A stretch of 64,000 nucleotides of DNA from Asterias amurensis (Eukaryota > Echinodermata > Asteroidea > Forcipulatida > Asteriidae), in NCBI RefSeq assembly GCF_032118995.1, contig NC_092655.1:9539917-9603916 (forward strand). The letters run 5' to 3'. Under the pieces are notes generated by a model, which was given only the letters and a program-made list of their open reading frames with translations, was not told the origin of the DNA and did not search any database. Shown one piece after another: positions 13,462-25,350 of the stretch. Numbering within the stretch: the first letter of the stretch is position 1; the number at the start of each line of letters is the position of its first letter. Both the position numbers and the translations under genes were made by a program.

Positions 13462-14156
13462 GACTGTGCAAGTCTCGCGCGGATTTGAACTTCCGGGACC
13501 ATTGTGGTCCCAACCTTATGGAGATTTACGTTGGGGAGATTTTGTTTCGTCCATTACTTTAGTTTAATGTAAATTATGATCATATAAATGACATATGTTG
13601 TTAAAAATGTAATACTAATTAACATCATTATAAAAGTAAATAAAGTCAACATAATAACGAAGAAAAACCGATATTTAAACTTGACCTCAGGTCAGGTTAC
13701 TTGGTAAAAATTAAGAATTTGTGCCCATCTCCGATCACGAAACTTACGCAGACGCTTGTTTTTGTCGCGCGGGGTGAAAAGCCTTTTCATTGGTCGTTTA
13801 GGCGTCGGCTTACTCTTTAAACTGCGTCACGCGTTTATCTAACGCCCTTGCGACCATCGTGCGTCCGCGTATAAACCAGCTTTGCGTAGTTTCACATTCG
13901 GGCGTAGATTTACAAAAGGGGTTTCAACAAATTTAAGATCAAACAAACATCCTTGTCCCAGAGTTTTACTTTTGTCTATACATAGACTTTAACCGATAAT
14001 TGTGTATTTGTTTAAAAAGCTGAAACTAATTTCAACAAGCTCTATAGGGTATTTTTGTTGTTAAGAATAAATTAAAGCTAAGATTTGATTCATAAAAAAT
14101 AAAGTTCTTCAGTTGTCGTGTTTTCTCGCTCCGGTGCGCGCGAGACTTGCACAGTC
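13462..14156. mobile_element. 0.7-kb element with about 20-bp terminal inverted repeats
   Basis: The left end, GACTGTGCAAGTCTCGCGCG, is repeated in inverted form at the right end (CGCGCGAGACTTGCACAGTC). Both are flanked by TA, which could be a 2-bp target duplication. The interior (GC-rich near 13740-13900, AT-rich elsewhere) has no transposase-like ORF. It is probably a non-autonomous DNA transposon; the family is not assigned. Confidence 0.7.
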
Positions 14157-17100
14157 TATAATAAACAGAATAATAATATTGTGCGGTAGGAGAAGTCAAA
14201 TTGAAACTAATTAATTTCATTTAATTCTTGGTGTGAATTAATTTTAATTTTATTTTTTTATTTTTTATATATGATGAAATATTGAAAGTAAGAAATAGCT
14301 TAATATTGCCATGGATTTTCAAGAAGTAAAACAACTTTTCTTTATTATAAAGGCCTGGTATAATATAATTGACAACAAACGGACCCTATACTCAAGGGAA
14401 ACGTGAGTAAGTGATGAAACCAAGTTTGCATTTCGCAAAAAAAACATCGGGAGGTCACATGAATTTAATTTGGGGGAATTTGCTGTACTTAAAGCAACAT
14501 TACAGAAATGATAAGACAAAAAACTCGTTTAAGGTCACAAAATTACATAAAACATACACGCTCTAATGATGACGATGATAGAAAAAATCTCTTGAAATAT
14601 TTATGTCTGAAATGTCATATTATTTTGATGAGAAATAATAATGACTATATTTTATCTCTCAGTCAGCGTTTTATTGCAAAAATAATTTGAATCGATGGCA
14701 TGAAAAAATGTGTAATCGAATTTTCACTATTTTTCGTGACAGAAGGTCGATCGATCTCAAACTTCTACAGGTTTGTCAGTTTATGAATGGTGGATTACAC
14801 AAAGTTAATGGTGGATGGTGGATTACACTTATACTGTTAGCAACTGTTTTGTTAGAGCGACAACCAATTCTGTAATATGTTGACTTTAAATCTAACGGAT
14901 CGTACGCACTTTTGTTATTTATTTATTTGCATTTGTTATTATTTTTTATTCTTGCGCAAAGGAGGGGAGTTTGTAATCGATTCAAAAGGAGAAATAATAG
15001 TCATTTTGCAATGCGTTTACGGACTCATAATAATTGTCGATGTCTGGTTTATCAGCAGAGTAACTGTTGTTTGTTCAACTTGTTTCATCCACAAAATTAC
15101 CGAATACTGTGCAGGTCGCCGTTCGGTTGGTGGGTATTTGTTATAGAGTCGAATTGGAGCATGAAGGGCATATCTAAAAGCTTTTTATAATTTATACATA
15201 CACAAATTCTTCTTCGTTAGAATAATTTGACGGATTGTTTCTTGATTGACACTTCCCTCGCATTCCTGTGTGGGTAAGAAAAATTTAAAATTTTCAGGAA
15301 AATCGATATTGCAGATTTGTTATTTCAGGTCGACATTGAAAGTATCCCCATATACCTAATGTATTTAAGGGTATAAGGAAAACATTGAAAGTATGAAGGA
15401 GCTTGACAAACATCCCGATCAATCTCGCATCCTTCCAACTGAAATGAAAAACATCGCTCCCTGTTCATACATACCGGTACCTTAATACTTGTCGTTCGTT
15501 TGCAAAATCCCGTTAAATGCATGCCCAAAATCGACATTCATTGGTGCTTATTTATTCATAGATCTACATTCATTTTATGGCTGTGAAATATAAAGATAGA
15601 TCGTGTTTGCACACTGACTTGTTGGCAACAATATTGAAGTAACTGCGAGACATCGTTGTGATTTAAGAATGTAAAAATGTACATGTAAGAGTGATGTGTG
15701 TGGCGACTTTAAATTAAATTCAAATAAATTCAACATGGGTTTATTTAAAAATAATACATCACTAAATAAAGTCACAGACAAAAATAATTTGGTTTACAAA
15801 AAAAATGGCGAACAAATCTGCCGTCAATTTTGAATTTGAGATTTCCCATTCGGAGGCTTATCATAATATTTACGAATAATTCCAGTGGAATGATTAGCCA
15901 TTCAGATAGCATTTTGGTATTTGATTATTCAGAGCGAGACACAAACGAGTTATTGACAGTCGACGTGATGTGACTTGACACCCGCGCGTATCATGACAGC
16001 ATGGACCGATTTCTATACTTTCACATCGCCGTTCATTATTTCATTTTGAATATGAATCATATTAACCCAAACATATACTTATCATACCGCAAATATGCAT
16101 GAAGACTGCTATATGTCCGCAACAGCAATACTTAAAATACAGATACATTCTGAAAATATAATGTTTATTAAGAAAAGAGGTTAATCTTGGCCGTCGCCGT
16201 TGAATGCTACAAACTTTAACCGCAATTGGCGCGTACCAAGAACTAATTACGATGTGAATAAATGGATGATATCGGAATTGCTGACTCACTTTAATATTGT
16301 TTTTCCAATTCAATTCTATCTCCAGAGTAAAAGAAAGCTCTGAGAGAACCATTGTGTCGACATTGTTCTAACCGGTTTTGTCTCAGTCGTGTTTAGATAA
16401 AATTGTACATTCCCACCGTCCCTCTCTCTCGCTGTCTCAGACAACTTTTCCGATGTTTACTAATACCAGGTAGACTTAAAGACTTGAAACTGTTATTCGC
16501 TTTGTCTTTGATTTGGTTCAGCTTTGATTATTGCTTTTTAATCCACACCTGTGACGTCTTGCACGAATGGCGCGATGGGTGCAACCATAGAAAACTATCC
16601 ACCCATTGTGCAAACGGGTGAAACTGTCCCCATTGTGCAAGTCGTGCAAACTAATAGATTTATATATGAAACTACTTGCTGGTATACGATAGGTTACTTT
16701 TTTAATTTTCACCTTCTGGGGTACACCAAGCAAGTCGGCTACAACATCATCCGTATCATCCTTACTTTCTGTCACTTGACAAAATTTACTTTAAGTCAGG
16801 ATGATGCCACTGTCGCAGGAACCGTCGTATTTCCTAAATGTCAGTCTTACGCACCACTGGGGGTGTTCACTGGAGTGAACAAGCTAGTCTTGTCCCCTGA
16901 CCAAAGATTCCTTGACGTCTCTTGTTAAAAATCTTAGGTCAGGTATCACCCACGGTTAAAAATAGAGCATGACGCAACTTGTCAGGGTCGGGGGTCATCT
17001 CCAGGGAAACCATGTCTGCACTAGTTGCGATAGCGTAACCCTCCTCCCGACGGCCGCCAGGCCGGAGGGTTACGAGATTATTTTGATCGGCAATTTAATG

Positions 17101-17933
17101 ACAATCTGGTTCAACACGTATAATTTCGACAGCTAGCCACCAGATTTGCCCCATTTTTACCACTTTCAAAAATCATGAAACTTAATCCTCAATCAATGTC
17201 TACCAGATCCCGGAGCGATTTCCCAGGTTTATATATTTTGAACTTGTCGCATCGCTTTGCAAACGCTTTATTTAGGCACAACGCCTGCATTGGCTTTAAA
17301 TAACAATAGCTGGCATAAAAACTCCTGGATCTACGGCCGACAGGACTGACATTATGATTCATACTGAACATCAACGATACTGTCCGAATGTTGACGACAA
17401 CACGTTCGGAACATTTCGGATAACTTCGAAACAGGAGGAATTCCTCTTTTGGTCACGTGATTTTGGGTGATACCGGACCCTAAATTCGACAGAGCCTAAG
17501 TCGGAGATTTTGGGGTCTGGGAACCAGACTATGAACAAGCTTACGTAATATATACAAACAATTGACTTAAAAGTAAAACAATATCGCGCCATTCGTGCAA
17601 AATAATGGAGCGATTTTAACAATAGCATGACGTCCCATGTGTGGGTTAAGTCGCATAATGCCCTCGGTGAACGCGCCATTCGTGGGTACAAATGGCCCTC
17701 GGGCTTCGCCCTCGGGCCATTATTACCCACGAAGTGTGGTTAAAAAGGAAAGCAATAGTTCAGTGTATCACGTATAATTGTTGTATGAAAATCTCGAATA
17801 AAAAAGGTAAACCATAAGCCATCTTTAATTTGAATGCAAATAAGTGAATGATCTTCGTTGCACATAAATGAAAAAGAATATCAACTTCCAGCAAAACCTA
17901 TATTAAAGTTATTTTCTTCTCTTTGTTCAACAG
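14157..17933. other. No gene recognised; intron/upstream of the receptor gene
   Basis: I searched for the missing TM1-TM2 exon of the receptor that ends at 18896 and did not find one. Small structures seen: a hairpin with CGTAACCCTCC and its complement at about 17034-17075, a GC-rich near-palindrome (AATGGCCCTCGGGC) at about 17690-17722, and a copy of a dispersed repeat at about 14705-14850. Short open frames carry no domain. Confidence 0.45.
14705..14850. repeat. Dispersed repeat, copy 1
   Basis: Similar to 53535-53675: both have TTTTCACTATTTT, a GATC-AATCTCAA block, CAGGTTTGT-AGTTTATG, GGTGGATTAC and CAGCAACTGTTTTGT in the same order. The middle resembles the core shared by MITE A and MITE B. 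It is non-coding. Confidence 0.6.
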
Positions 17934-18896
17934 GTTCGTGGTCATTGGGGATTTGGACTTCCATTATGTGTTATCTACCTTGCACTGGATGTAATGCTAT
18001 GTACAGCCTCTATTATACATCTGTGTGCCATTGCTGTGAATCGTTACCTCGCTGTAACATTCCCTCTTCACTTCTCAAGGGAGCGGGTCAATTCACGCCC
18101 TCGTATTCTTGGCACTATTGTACCTGTGTGGTTGGTGTCCATCGCTATATCCACACCCTTAGTAATTCAAGGGTTTGTGGACCCAGATAGTACATTGCAG
18201 AATGATGGCAGAGATTGTGGTTATTTTAACTCCACATTTATCATTTACTCGTCCATGTGCTCATTTTACGTACCACTTGCCGTCATGATTGTTGTTGACT
18301 GGAGGGCAGTTAAGAAGCTACGTGGGAGAAAAACTGCAATGGAGTTTAGCTCGGAGCCTACTCCTCGCACCCCCATTCAGCAGGTGAACAGCAACTCAAC
18401 AACTGTCAGCTGTGGTGATTCGCCTCATGATAGCCCTGCAGCAAACGGGGGCCAAAGTAGCAGTGCTATCAGGAAAAAATCACTTCGTATAACCTTTTGT
18501 ACTGGAGCTAAAAAATCAAGTCTTGGTTATGGAAGTACACAGAGTGAGGCAATTAAAACAAGACAACGATGGATGACAAGCAAGAGAGAGCGACGAGCTG
18601 CCAAGACGCTCGTGGTTGTATTCGTTTGCTTCATAGTTCTGTGGTTGCCTTTCTTTGTGGTTCATCTCTTAAGTGGTGTGTGCTCATCATGCCACCCTCC
18701 AAATGAACTTTTCATGGCTTTTACTTGGCTTGGATATATATCATCTGCTGTCAATCCATGCATCTATACATGTTTCAATCTTGATTTCCGACGGGCTTTT
18801 GTACGAATCATAACGTGTGACCGGCGTCCTCGCAGAGTCTTACGACAAGCTGAGTTAACAAACACCCACACTCTCCGGACCAGCTTACGATCTTAG
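17934..18896 (+). CDS. D2-like dopamine-type receptor, terminal exon (TM3 to C terminus)
   Basis: Class A GPCR; by family it senses a biogenic amine, most like dopamine, at the plasma membrane. The exon starts after a strong acceptor (pyrimidine tract ending in CAACAG at 17933) and gives 320 codons plus stop. Visible: TM3 with the amine-binding Asp in LALDVMLCTAS; TM5 with all three catechol-contacting serines (YSSMCSFYVP); an ICL3 of about 95-100 residues, Ser/Thr-rich, as in Gi-coupled receptors; TM6 with WLPFF; a Cys pair in the third outer loop; TM7 FTWLGY and NPCIY; helix 8 FRRAF and a Cys for palmitoylation. The TM3 Cys and the second-loop Cys (RDCGYFNST) can form the usual disulfide. 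Odd: DRY is NRY, the usual TM5 Tyr (5.58) is Asp, and the TM6 CWLP Cys is Leu. TM1-TM2 lie in upstream exons that I did not find. The identity to the D2 group is strong; the exact ligand is inferred. Confidence 0.92.
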   Translation, partial: VRGHWGFGLPLCVIYLALDVMLCTASIIHLCAIAVNRYLAVTFPLHFSRERVNSRPRILGTIVPVWLVSIAISTPLVIQGFVDPDSTLQNDGRDCGYFNSTFIIYSSMCSFYVPLAVMIVVDWRAVKKLRGRKTAMEFSSEPTPRTPIQQVNSNSTTVSCGDSPHDSPAANGGQSSSAIRKKSLRITFCTGAKKSSLGYGSTQSEAIKTRQRWMTSKRERRAAKTLVVVFVCFIVLWLPFFVVHLLSGVCSSCHPPNELFMAFTWLGYISSAVNPCIYTCFNLDFRRAFVRIITCDRRPRRVLRQAELTNTHTLRTSLRS

Positions 18897-18983
18897 CAAG
18901 CTATTACCACTATAACGATCACACAGTCACAATATCGCAGTTGATGTGAAAGGCTTGACAAAGCCTCAGAGCCTCATTAATTA

Positions 18984-18989
18984 AATAAA
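18984..18989 (+). terminator. Candidate polyadenylation signal for the receptor gene
   Basis: AATAAA lies about 90 bases after the receptor stop codon, on the coding strand. This is a plausible 3' end but unproven, since such hexamers are common in AT-rich DNA. Confidence 0.4.
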
Positions 18990-20015
18990 AAAACGTATGT
19001 TATTTCCTTTGTTCGAATCACGAATCAGACCAACTGTGTTGCTTTAAAGGAGCATGTACTTGAATAAATATCCAATTCAACAGGCAGATAAGAACCGTAA
19101 GTTTAGCAGGAAAACTTTATGTATGAATCGATGCCGATGTGAATGTGAATCGGTATACAAGTAATTAAACGTGAAATCTATCGCAAACATGCTTTCATGT
19201 CTAAGCCTTCCATAAGATGAGTTGTTTCAATATCAGATAAGACAAGGAAATTGTCGATTTGCACATGGGCCTATGACTCTCACGGGTATTCTTACACAAT
19301 TAAGTAGAAGGGAATTAAAATACCATTGTATGTAGGCCTACTTAATTAAATAACATTTCAGAAACGGTTCTGGAACACAATGTATACGCAGCGTAGCAAG
19401 GCTGGAGATTGGTGCCAGTTTCCAGAACACGGGATACAATGATGACTGTTCTGATGACTATGGACAATTAGCCCTAGAATAGACATACTTTTCAAAAGGC
19501 CTCTTCACAACAATGAGGCATTCGATTTAGCAAGCATGCGTATACGACTATGTTTTTCGTTATTTTGGGTAATCTTTTTCACAATTTGGTAACTAACGTT
19601 GAAAGGACTTTAAATATTGATGTAATTGGATGTCTTCTTCTACCTGAGGATGTTTTTAAATTATAATGTACAAACTATTGAGTTAGGTCACGAAGTAATG
19701 ACATTAAAAGAATCCATGGAATTATCGTTTTCACTGGGTTTTCCCTCAATTGTGTAAAATTGTTAACATACTAAAATGTCTAAGTCTATGGGGCAATTGC
19801 TTGGTTATCTTGTCATTACCTCATCTGCTGATTAACTGCAAGGGCATGCATCAGGCACACATTGGTATTTTCTGAATACTAAACTAAATAAAGAAAGGTG
19901 CATCGATGGGTCATAGACGCCAGATTTAAACTTGTGCTGAGTTAATCTATAGCGTTTGCGCGAACATTCAGCAAAAAAGATGTTTGGAAAAAAAATGAAA
20001 TATTTTCCATTGGTG
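18990..20015. other. No gene recognised
   Basis: Sequence downstream of the receptor gene, AT-rich, without a supportable ORF or RNA gene. Confidence 0.5.
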
Positions 20016-20069
20016 AAAATGAATGCTCGATCAACCCATTTTTAAATGGGTTGATCGGGCATTCATTTT
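20016..20069. repeat. Nearly perfect 54-bp palindrome
   Basis: AAAATGAATGCTCGATCAAC followed by its inverted copy after a short AT centre, with one extra G in the right arm. It directly abuts the PIF/Harbinger-like MITE that begins at 20071. It would form a cruciform or a hairpin of about 23 bp in RNA. Confidence 0.85.
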
Positions 20070-20070
20070 A

Positions 20071-20317
20071 AGCCCTTTTCAAACTAGATCCATTTCCCGG
20101 GAAAGAAACTCCCTGGAAAATCCTGGGAGTTTTTAAACCAACCGCCACCCAAGCAACCGTTTTCACTATGGTTTACTCCCTTAACCCGACACCTGTTAAT
20201 GATTTCCCGGAAAAGGGTTGTTTCCCGGGAGATTCCAGGGAGGTTTTCTTTAGTTTGAAAAGATCGACCAAAAAAAGTTTCCGGGAATTTCCCGGGAATA
20301 ATAGCTTGAAAAGGGCT
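20071..20317. mobile_element. PIF/Harbinger-like MITE with TTA target duplication
   Basis: The left end AGCCCTTTTCAAACTA and the right end TAGCTTGAAAAGGGCT are inverted copies, flanked on both sides by TTA, the 3-bp duplication typical of PIF/Harbinger elements. The interior contains several copies of TTCCCGGGAA in both orientations, so the element is rich in sub-terminal palindromes. It has no coding capacity. Confidence 0.75.
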
Positions 20318-20467
20318 TTAGACGGTTAAGGCGAAATTTAAGAACAATGCAATTATACTTTTTAAGCTGAACGCAGTAAATGCATAAATGCATCTTTTAA
20401 GAAACGGAATGCTGGCGGATAGGGAAATTATATGATTTCAAAAAGATTTTATTTTGATTCAAGATCT

Positions 20468-21650
20468 GGTGTGTGATGATCTGTGTAATAATGTGATGAT
20501 CTGTTGAAAAATGTGATGATCTGTGTAATAATGTGATGATCTGTGTAATAATGTGATGATCTGTGTAATAATGTGTTGATGTGTGTAATATTGTGATGAT
20601 CTTTGTGATAATGCACAGATCTGTGTAAATGTGATGATCTTTGTATTAAGGTGATGATTGTGTAAAAATGTGATGATCTGTGTAATAATGTATGTGAAAT
20701 GTGATGATCTGTGTAATAATGCGATGATCTGTTTGATAAGGTGATCAGCTGTGTTATAATGTGATAATAGTTGTCATAACATGACGATCTGTGTAATAAT
20801 GTGTTAATATGTGTAATATGTGATGACTACTAATTTGTGTGATGTGTGATGATCATGTGATGATCTATGTAATAATATGATGATCTGTGTAATATGTGAT
20901 GATCTGTGTAATAAGGTGATGATTGTGTAATAATGTGACGATGTGTGTAAAAAGGTGATGATTTGTGTAATAATGTGATCATGTGTGTAATAAGGTAATG
21001 ATTTGTGTAATAATGTGACGATGTGTGTAAAAAGTTGATGATGTGTGTAATAATGTGATGATGTGTGTAATAAGGTAATGATTTGTGTAATAATGTGATG
21101 ATCTATGTAATAATGTGATGATGTGTGTAATAGTGTGATGATGTGTGTAATAAGGTAATGATTTGTGTAATAATGTAATGATGTGTGTAATAAGGTGATG
21201 ATATGTGTAAATGTGATGATCTGTGTGATAAGGTGATGATCTGTTCGGTAATAATGTGATAATCTGTGTAACAGTGTGATGATATATGTAATATTTTATG
21301 ACTGTGTACTAATGTGATAATCTGTGTAATAAAGTGAAGATCTTTGTAATAGTGTGATGATGTAATAGTGTGACGATCTGTGTAATAATGTTATGATTCT
21401 GTGTAATATTGTGACGATGTGTGTAATTAGGTGATGATATGTGTAAGAATGTGATGATCTATGTTCTAATGTTATGATCTGTGTAATAATGTGGGGGTGA
21501 TGTGATGATCTGTGTATTAATGTGATGATATTTTTAATAGTATGATGATCTGTGTAAAAATGTGATGATCTGTGTAACAATTTGATGGTCTGTTTAAATG
21601 TGATGATCTGTAAATAATGTGATTATCTGTGATGATCTGTGTAATGTTTT
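20468..21650. repeat. About 20-bp tandem repeat (GTGATGATCTGTGTAATAAT)
   Basis: About 58 degenerate copies of a 19-21 bp unit, with variants GTGATGATGTGTGTAATAAG and others, and local multi-unit periodicity. The minus-strand frame at 21296-21580 with HRSSH-type repeats is an artefact of this array. Confidence 0.93.
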
Positions 21651-23780
21651 AAGTACTTTCTAAACTGAATGCTCAAAAAAAGATTTAACGGACCGGGAAA
21701 AGCTTAGGTCAATTTTAGCAAACATGAAATCAATTTCATAAACTTTAACATGATTTAAAGTTCCACATTTTGGCTTGTTCGATCAAATTAGGCCTATTCT
21801 ATATTTCATGTCAATCCATTCTTCGGTTGACTTTCTGATACTTGTTGATATGAAATTGAATGGTTGACCAGCCTCTTGCTGCTAGACTGTACACAGTTTA
21901 TATTGTGGGAGCAGTACACTCACGCGGACCAGCAGTCTCGCGAGATTATTGCGAGAGAGCCGTTCCGCTCCCCACCGCGACAGAAATTGAACGACTTGTA
22001 ACAAGTCTACTTGGTTGCTGCTGACTATGACTACTGATTGTTTAAGAAATTTTAAGTTACAGGTTTTTTCGTGTCTTTTTCGGCAAAACAGCAGCCTATT
22101 TCTATTTCACGCATGCGCACTAAATTCAATGGAACTTTTTAGAGGGCGCATTTTCAGAGGGTATGGGCAAATGTAAAGAAAACTGTTTAGACATTAAATT
22201 TAAATTAAACGTCTATTTTGAGGAGCTTTCAATTTCGCGCATATAGAGAATAAGGTTTAAATTGACCGCCTGTTTGCCGAAAATGACCGGAAAACCTATA
22301 CAAAACAATTTTAATACCAGCCAGCTTTTTAATATAGTCATGCTTTTCTCTTGGCTGAGACCCAATACCGGTAGCCGTTCCAGTGCTTTGCATATTATCT
22401 CAAACACCATTCAATGGTGGCTCTTTAACTGAGTAGTTTTAGTTAGTATAACTACCATCGCTGTTTTATTAGTAAGAGACTTCTAGACGCCAACATTTCT
22501 AAAATTAAAAGGAAAACAGTTCTCCCTTAGCCTGTAAACATGAATGTAACTTTAAAAATAATGCAAACTACAACACTAAGAGCGTAATTATTTACCTTTT
22601 CTTTTAAAAATTAAAAAATGTCTTTTTTGTACACATGGGCTGTTTTCAAGTCACGTTCATTGAAGCTATACATCACTGTATAAACACCCGTGTTTGTTTA
22701 CTGCAAAAAATTGTTGGAAATCTTGGGGCTTTGAACTCAAATGTCATTTTAGAAGTGTCACTGTTTTGATTTGCATTCTGAGAAACGTGTTCCTTAAAAC
22801 AGAGACCTTGTTTCCATTACTAAATCTAGAGGATGGAAATTAACCCACCCCATGGCATCCCCCCCCCATAAAAAAAATAATAACAACAAAAAACAGTGTA
22901 GAAATAATGTAATGTAGGTTTGGTATTGGCTTGAAATGTTCTGTTTTTAACCATAAAAATAATGTAAGAATCTTTAAGCAAATGTGGTTTACACATATTT
23001 CAGAGAAATACATTAACATGCATAAAGAGTAAATTCGTTACCGTTCTCTAGTTTTAGCAGCAACCGTAGGCCTAGAACGGTTAATTAAAAAGGTGATCCC
23101 ATTCAAAATAAAATCGGCGAAAACAGCTTTATGGTTTGATGGAAGTAATGTTGTGCACGTACCCATGTTTATGTTAGCCGCGAGAATCGAGGAAAGCATT
23201 AGTGATTTTCAGGGTCTACCCTACTTTCATTACTTACAGTATTTCAGACAAACCCACTCATCTGTGGATAGTTTGTGATCGCTGATCTATACTTGTTTCT
23301 ATTTATTTTGTTATAAACAATTCTTTAATGACTAACCACGTTAGGTTTATTTTTTTCTTTAAATGATCGGTGTGCAATAATGACTGTGTAATGTGCTTTC
23401 ATCAAAGAACATTACAGAATTGTGTTTTTGCTCACAAAACAGTTAATCCACCAAATATTATACATAAACTAGCAAACCTGTAAGTCTGAGATCGATCGGC
23501 AATCTGGGCCACGAGATAGTGCAAAACCAATTACATTATGTTGCATGCTGACATTAATTTGAACAAAAAATAATAAAACGCTCATAGGCGGTTAACTCCA
23601 AACGGAAAATTTGTTTTGCTTATTTCTCATCAAATATAACATTTCAGACAGAAGTATTTCGAGGGATATTTTTCTACTATAATCATTATTAGACCGTGTA
23701 AGTTTTATGTAAATATGTGATCTTGGACGTTTTTTTTCTTTTTCTTTTTCTTTTCTTACCACATCTGTAATATTTCTTTA
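21651..23780. other. Mostly unannotated; contains a promoter-like island
   Basis: Apart from the promoter-like motifs at about 21930-22115, no gene or repeat could be supported. A C-run plus A-rich tract is at about 22858-22885. Confidence 0.45.
21930..22115. promoter_or_regulatory. Promoter-like island: TCTCGCGAGA and an NRF1-like site
   Basis: TCTCGCGAGA, a palindromic core-promoter motif of animal housekeeping genes, is at about 21936-21946. It is followed by a CpG-containing stretch (CCGTTCCGCTCCCCACCGCGACAG), and CACGCATGCGCAC, close to the NRF1 consensus, is at about 22109-22121. The island stands out in AT-rich surroundings. No coding exon was recognised beside it; it may start a distant gene or a non-coding RNA, or be chance. 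Confidence 0.4.
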
Positions 23781-24136
23781 AAGGCAGTGGACACTATTGG
23801 TAATTACTCCAAATAATTATTAGCATAAAACCTTACTTGGCAACGAGTAATGGGGAGAGGTTGATAGTATAAAACACTGTGAGAAACGGTTTTCGAGAAA
23901 GAAGTTATTTTCCACGAATTTGATTTCGAGACCTCAAAATAAGATTTTGAGGTCTCGAAACCAAGCATCTAAAAGCACACGACTTCGTGTGACAATGGAT
24001 TTTTTTTTGTTCATTTATCTCGCAACTTCGACGACCAATTGTGAGCTCAAATTTCCATGGGTTTGTTATTTTATGCATATGTTGAGATACACCAAGTGAG
24101 AAGACTGATTTTTGACAATTACCAGTAGTGTCTTTG
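23781..24136 (+). mobile_element. MITE A copy 1
   Basis: About 360 bp, from AAGGCAGTGGACACTATTGG to ACCAGTAGTGTC. Members of this family have inverted ends of about 20 bp, an internal inverted pair built on GAGGTCTCGAAA, and a block containing CACAGGTTTGTTATTTTAT. This copy is nearly full length in the orientation I call plus. Non-coding. Confidence 0.88.
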
Positions 24137-24705
24137 GATACCTACGTCATACTTCAGTAATCTTCCTATTGACTCCATCATTTTAGTTAGTGGAATAAAT
24201 TTTTCTCAGGGTTTGTATTGTTTGCAACGGTTGGGTCGTCCTTAAGAAGTATATAATAGTCGCAGTGTTTTAAACTTCCATCTATAAATTAAACTTTCGT
24301 CAATCGCAGAGCTTCACAATGCTAGCCAAATGTGTGTATCTTTGTAACCAGAGAAGATGAGCGTCAAAGGACTGCTCGAATTAATGAAGATATATGGGTA
24401 AACAGTTCGAGTTTTAAAATGTCTGATTTAATTGATTGGTACGTTATGATAAAATAGAAAGTGACTCCATATTTACGGCAGTAAGATCGATCTAGACGAT
24501 AATGAGGTGTTTAGACTCTTAGTCTTCCGTTTTCTCTCATCACATATTAATGTCGGCTATACATTAAATACACACAGTTTAGTAACAAGGCTCTTATATT
24601 CATTTCCTTAAATAATTAATGTTGTAAAATTTTCATTTGCATTCTTTTGGAATAATTATTAAAGGTTTATACAAAAAAGTGTGTGTTTCTCATTACAGAA
24701 AAGGC

Positions 24706-25062
24706 TTAAAGACACTGGACACTATTGGTCATTGTCAAAGACCAGTCTTCTCACTTGGTGAATCTCAACATATACATAAAATAACAAACCTGTGAAAGTT
24801 TGAGCTCAATTGGTCGTCGAAGTTGCGAGATATTAATGAAAGAAAAACCACCTTGTCACACGGAGTTGTGCTTTTAGATACTTGGTTTCGAGACATCAAA
24901 GTCTAAATCTGAGGTCTCGAAATCAAATTCGTGGAAAATTACTTCTTTCTCGAAAACTATATCTCACAATGTTTTATACTACCAACCTCTCCCATTACTC
25001 GTTACCAAGTAAGGTTTTATACTAATAAATATTTTGAGTAATTACCAATAGTGTCCACTGCC
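24706..25062 (-). mobile_element. MITE A copy 2 (inverted)
   Basis: Complete copy in reverse orientation, from AAAGACACTGGACACTATTG to CAATAGTGTCCACTGCC. It lies immediately before the partial copy at 25065-25350. Confidence 0.9.
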
Positions 25063-25064
25063 AA

Positions 25065-25350
25065 GGGAAGGTAACGTTTTGTATACTCAAAATAAATATT
25101 AACTTAAAAACTGAATTGGTAACGAGCATGGGAGAGCCGTTGATAGCATAAAAAACTAAAATATTAAAAGGCTTCTCACTGGAAGTCTTTTTTTCCTATG
25201 AAAGCACACAAATTCGTCAAACAAGGGTGTTTTTCTTTCATCATTTGCTCGCGACTTCGATGACCGATTGAGCCCAAGTTTTCACAGGCTTGTTATTTTA
25301 TGGTTATGATGGGATACACCAAGTGAGAACACTGGTCTTTGACAATTACG
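25065..25350 (+). mobile_element. MITE A copy 3 (partial)
   Basis: Shares GGTAACGAGCATGGGAGAGC, the CGATTGAGCCCAAGTTTTCA block and TACACCAAGTGAGAA in MITE A order but lacks both outer ends. It is back to back with copy 2. Confidence 0.75.

Noticed and set aside
16551..16928. 125-codon plus-strand frame as the missing TM1-TM2 exon of the receptor
   Set aside because: It lacks the TM1 Asn and TM2 L-A-x-x-D motifs expected in aminergic receptors and has no suitable donor.
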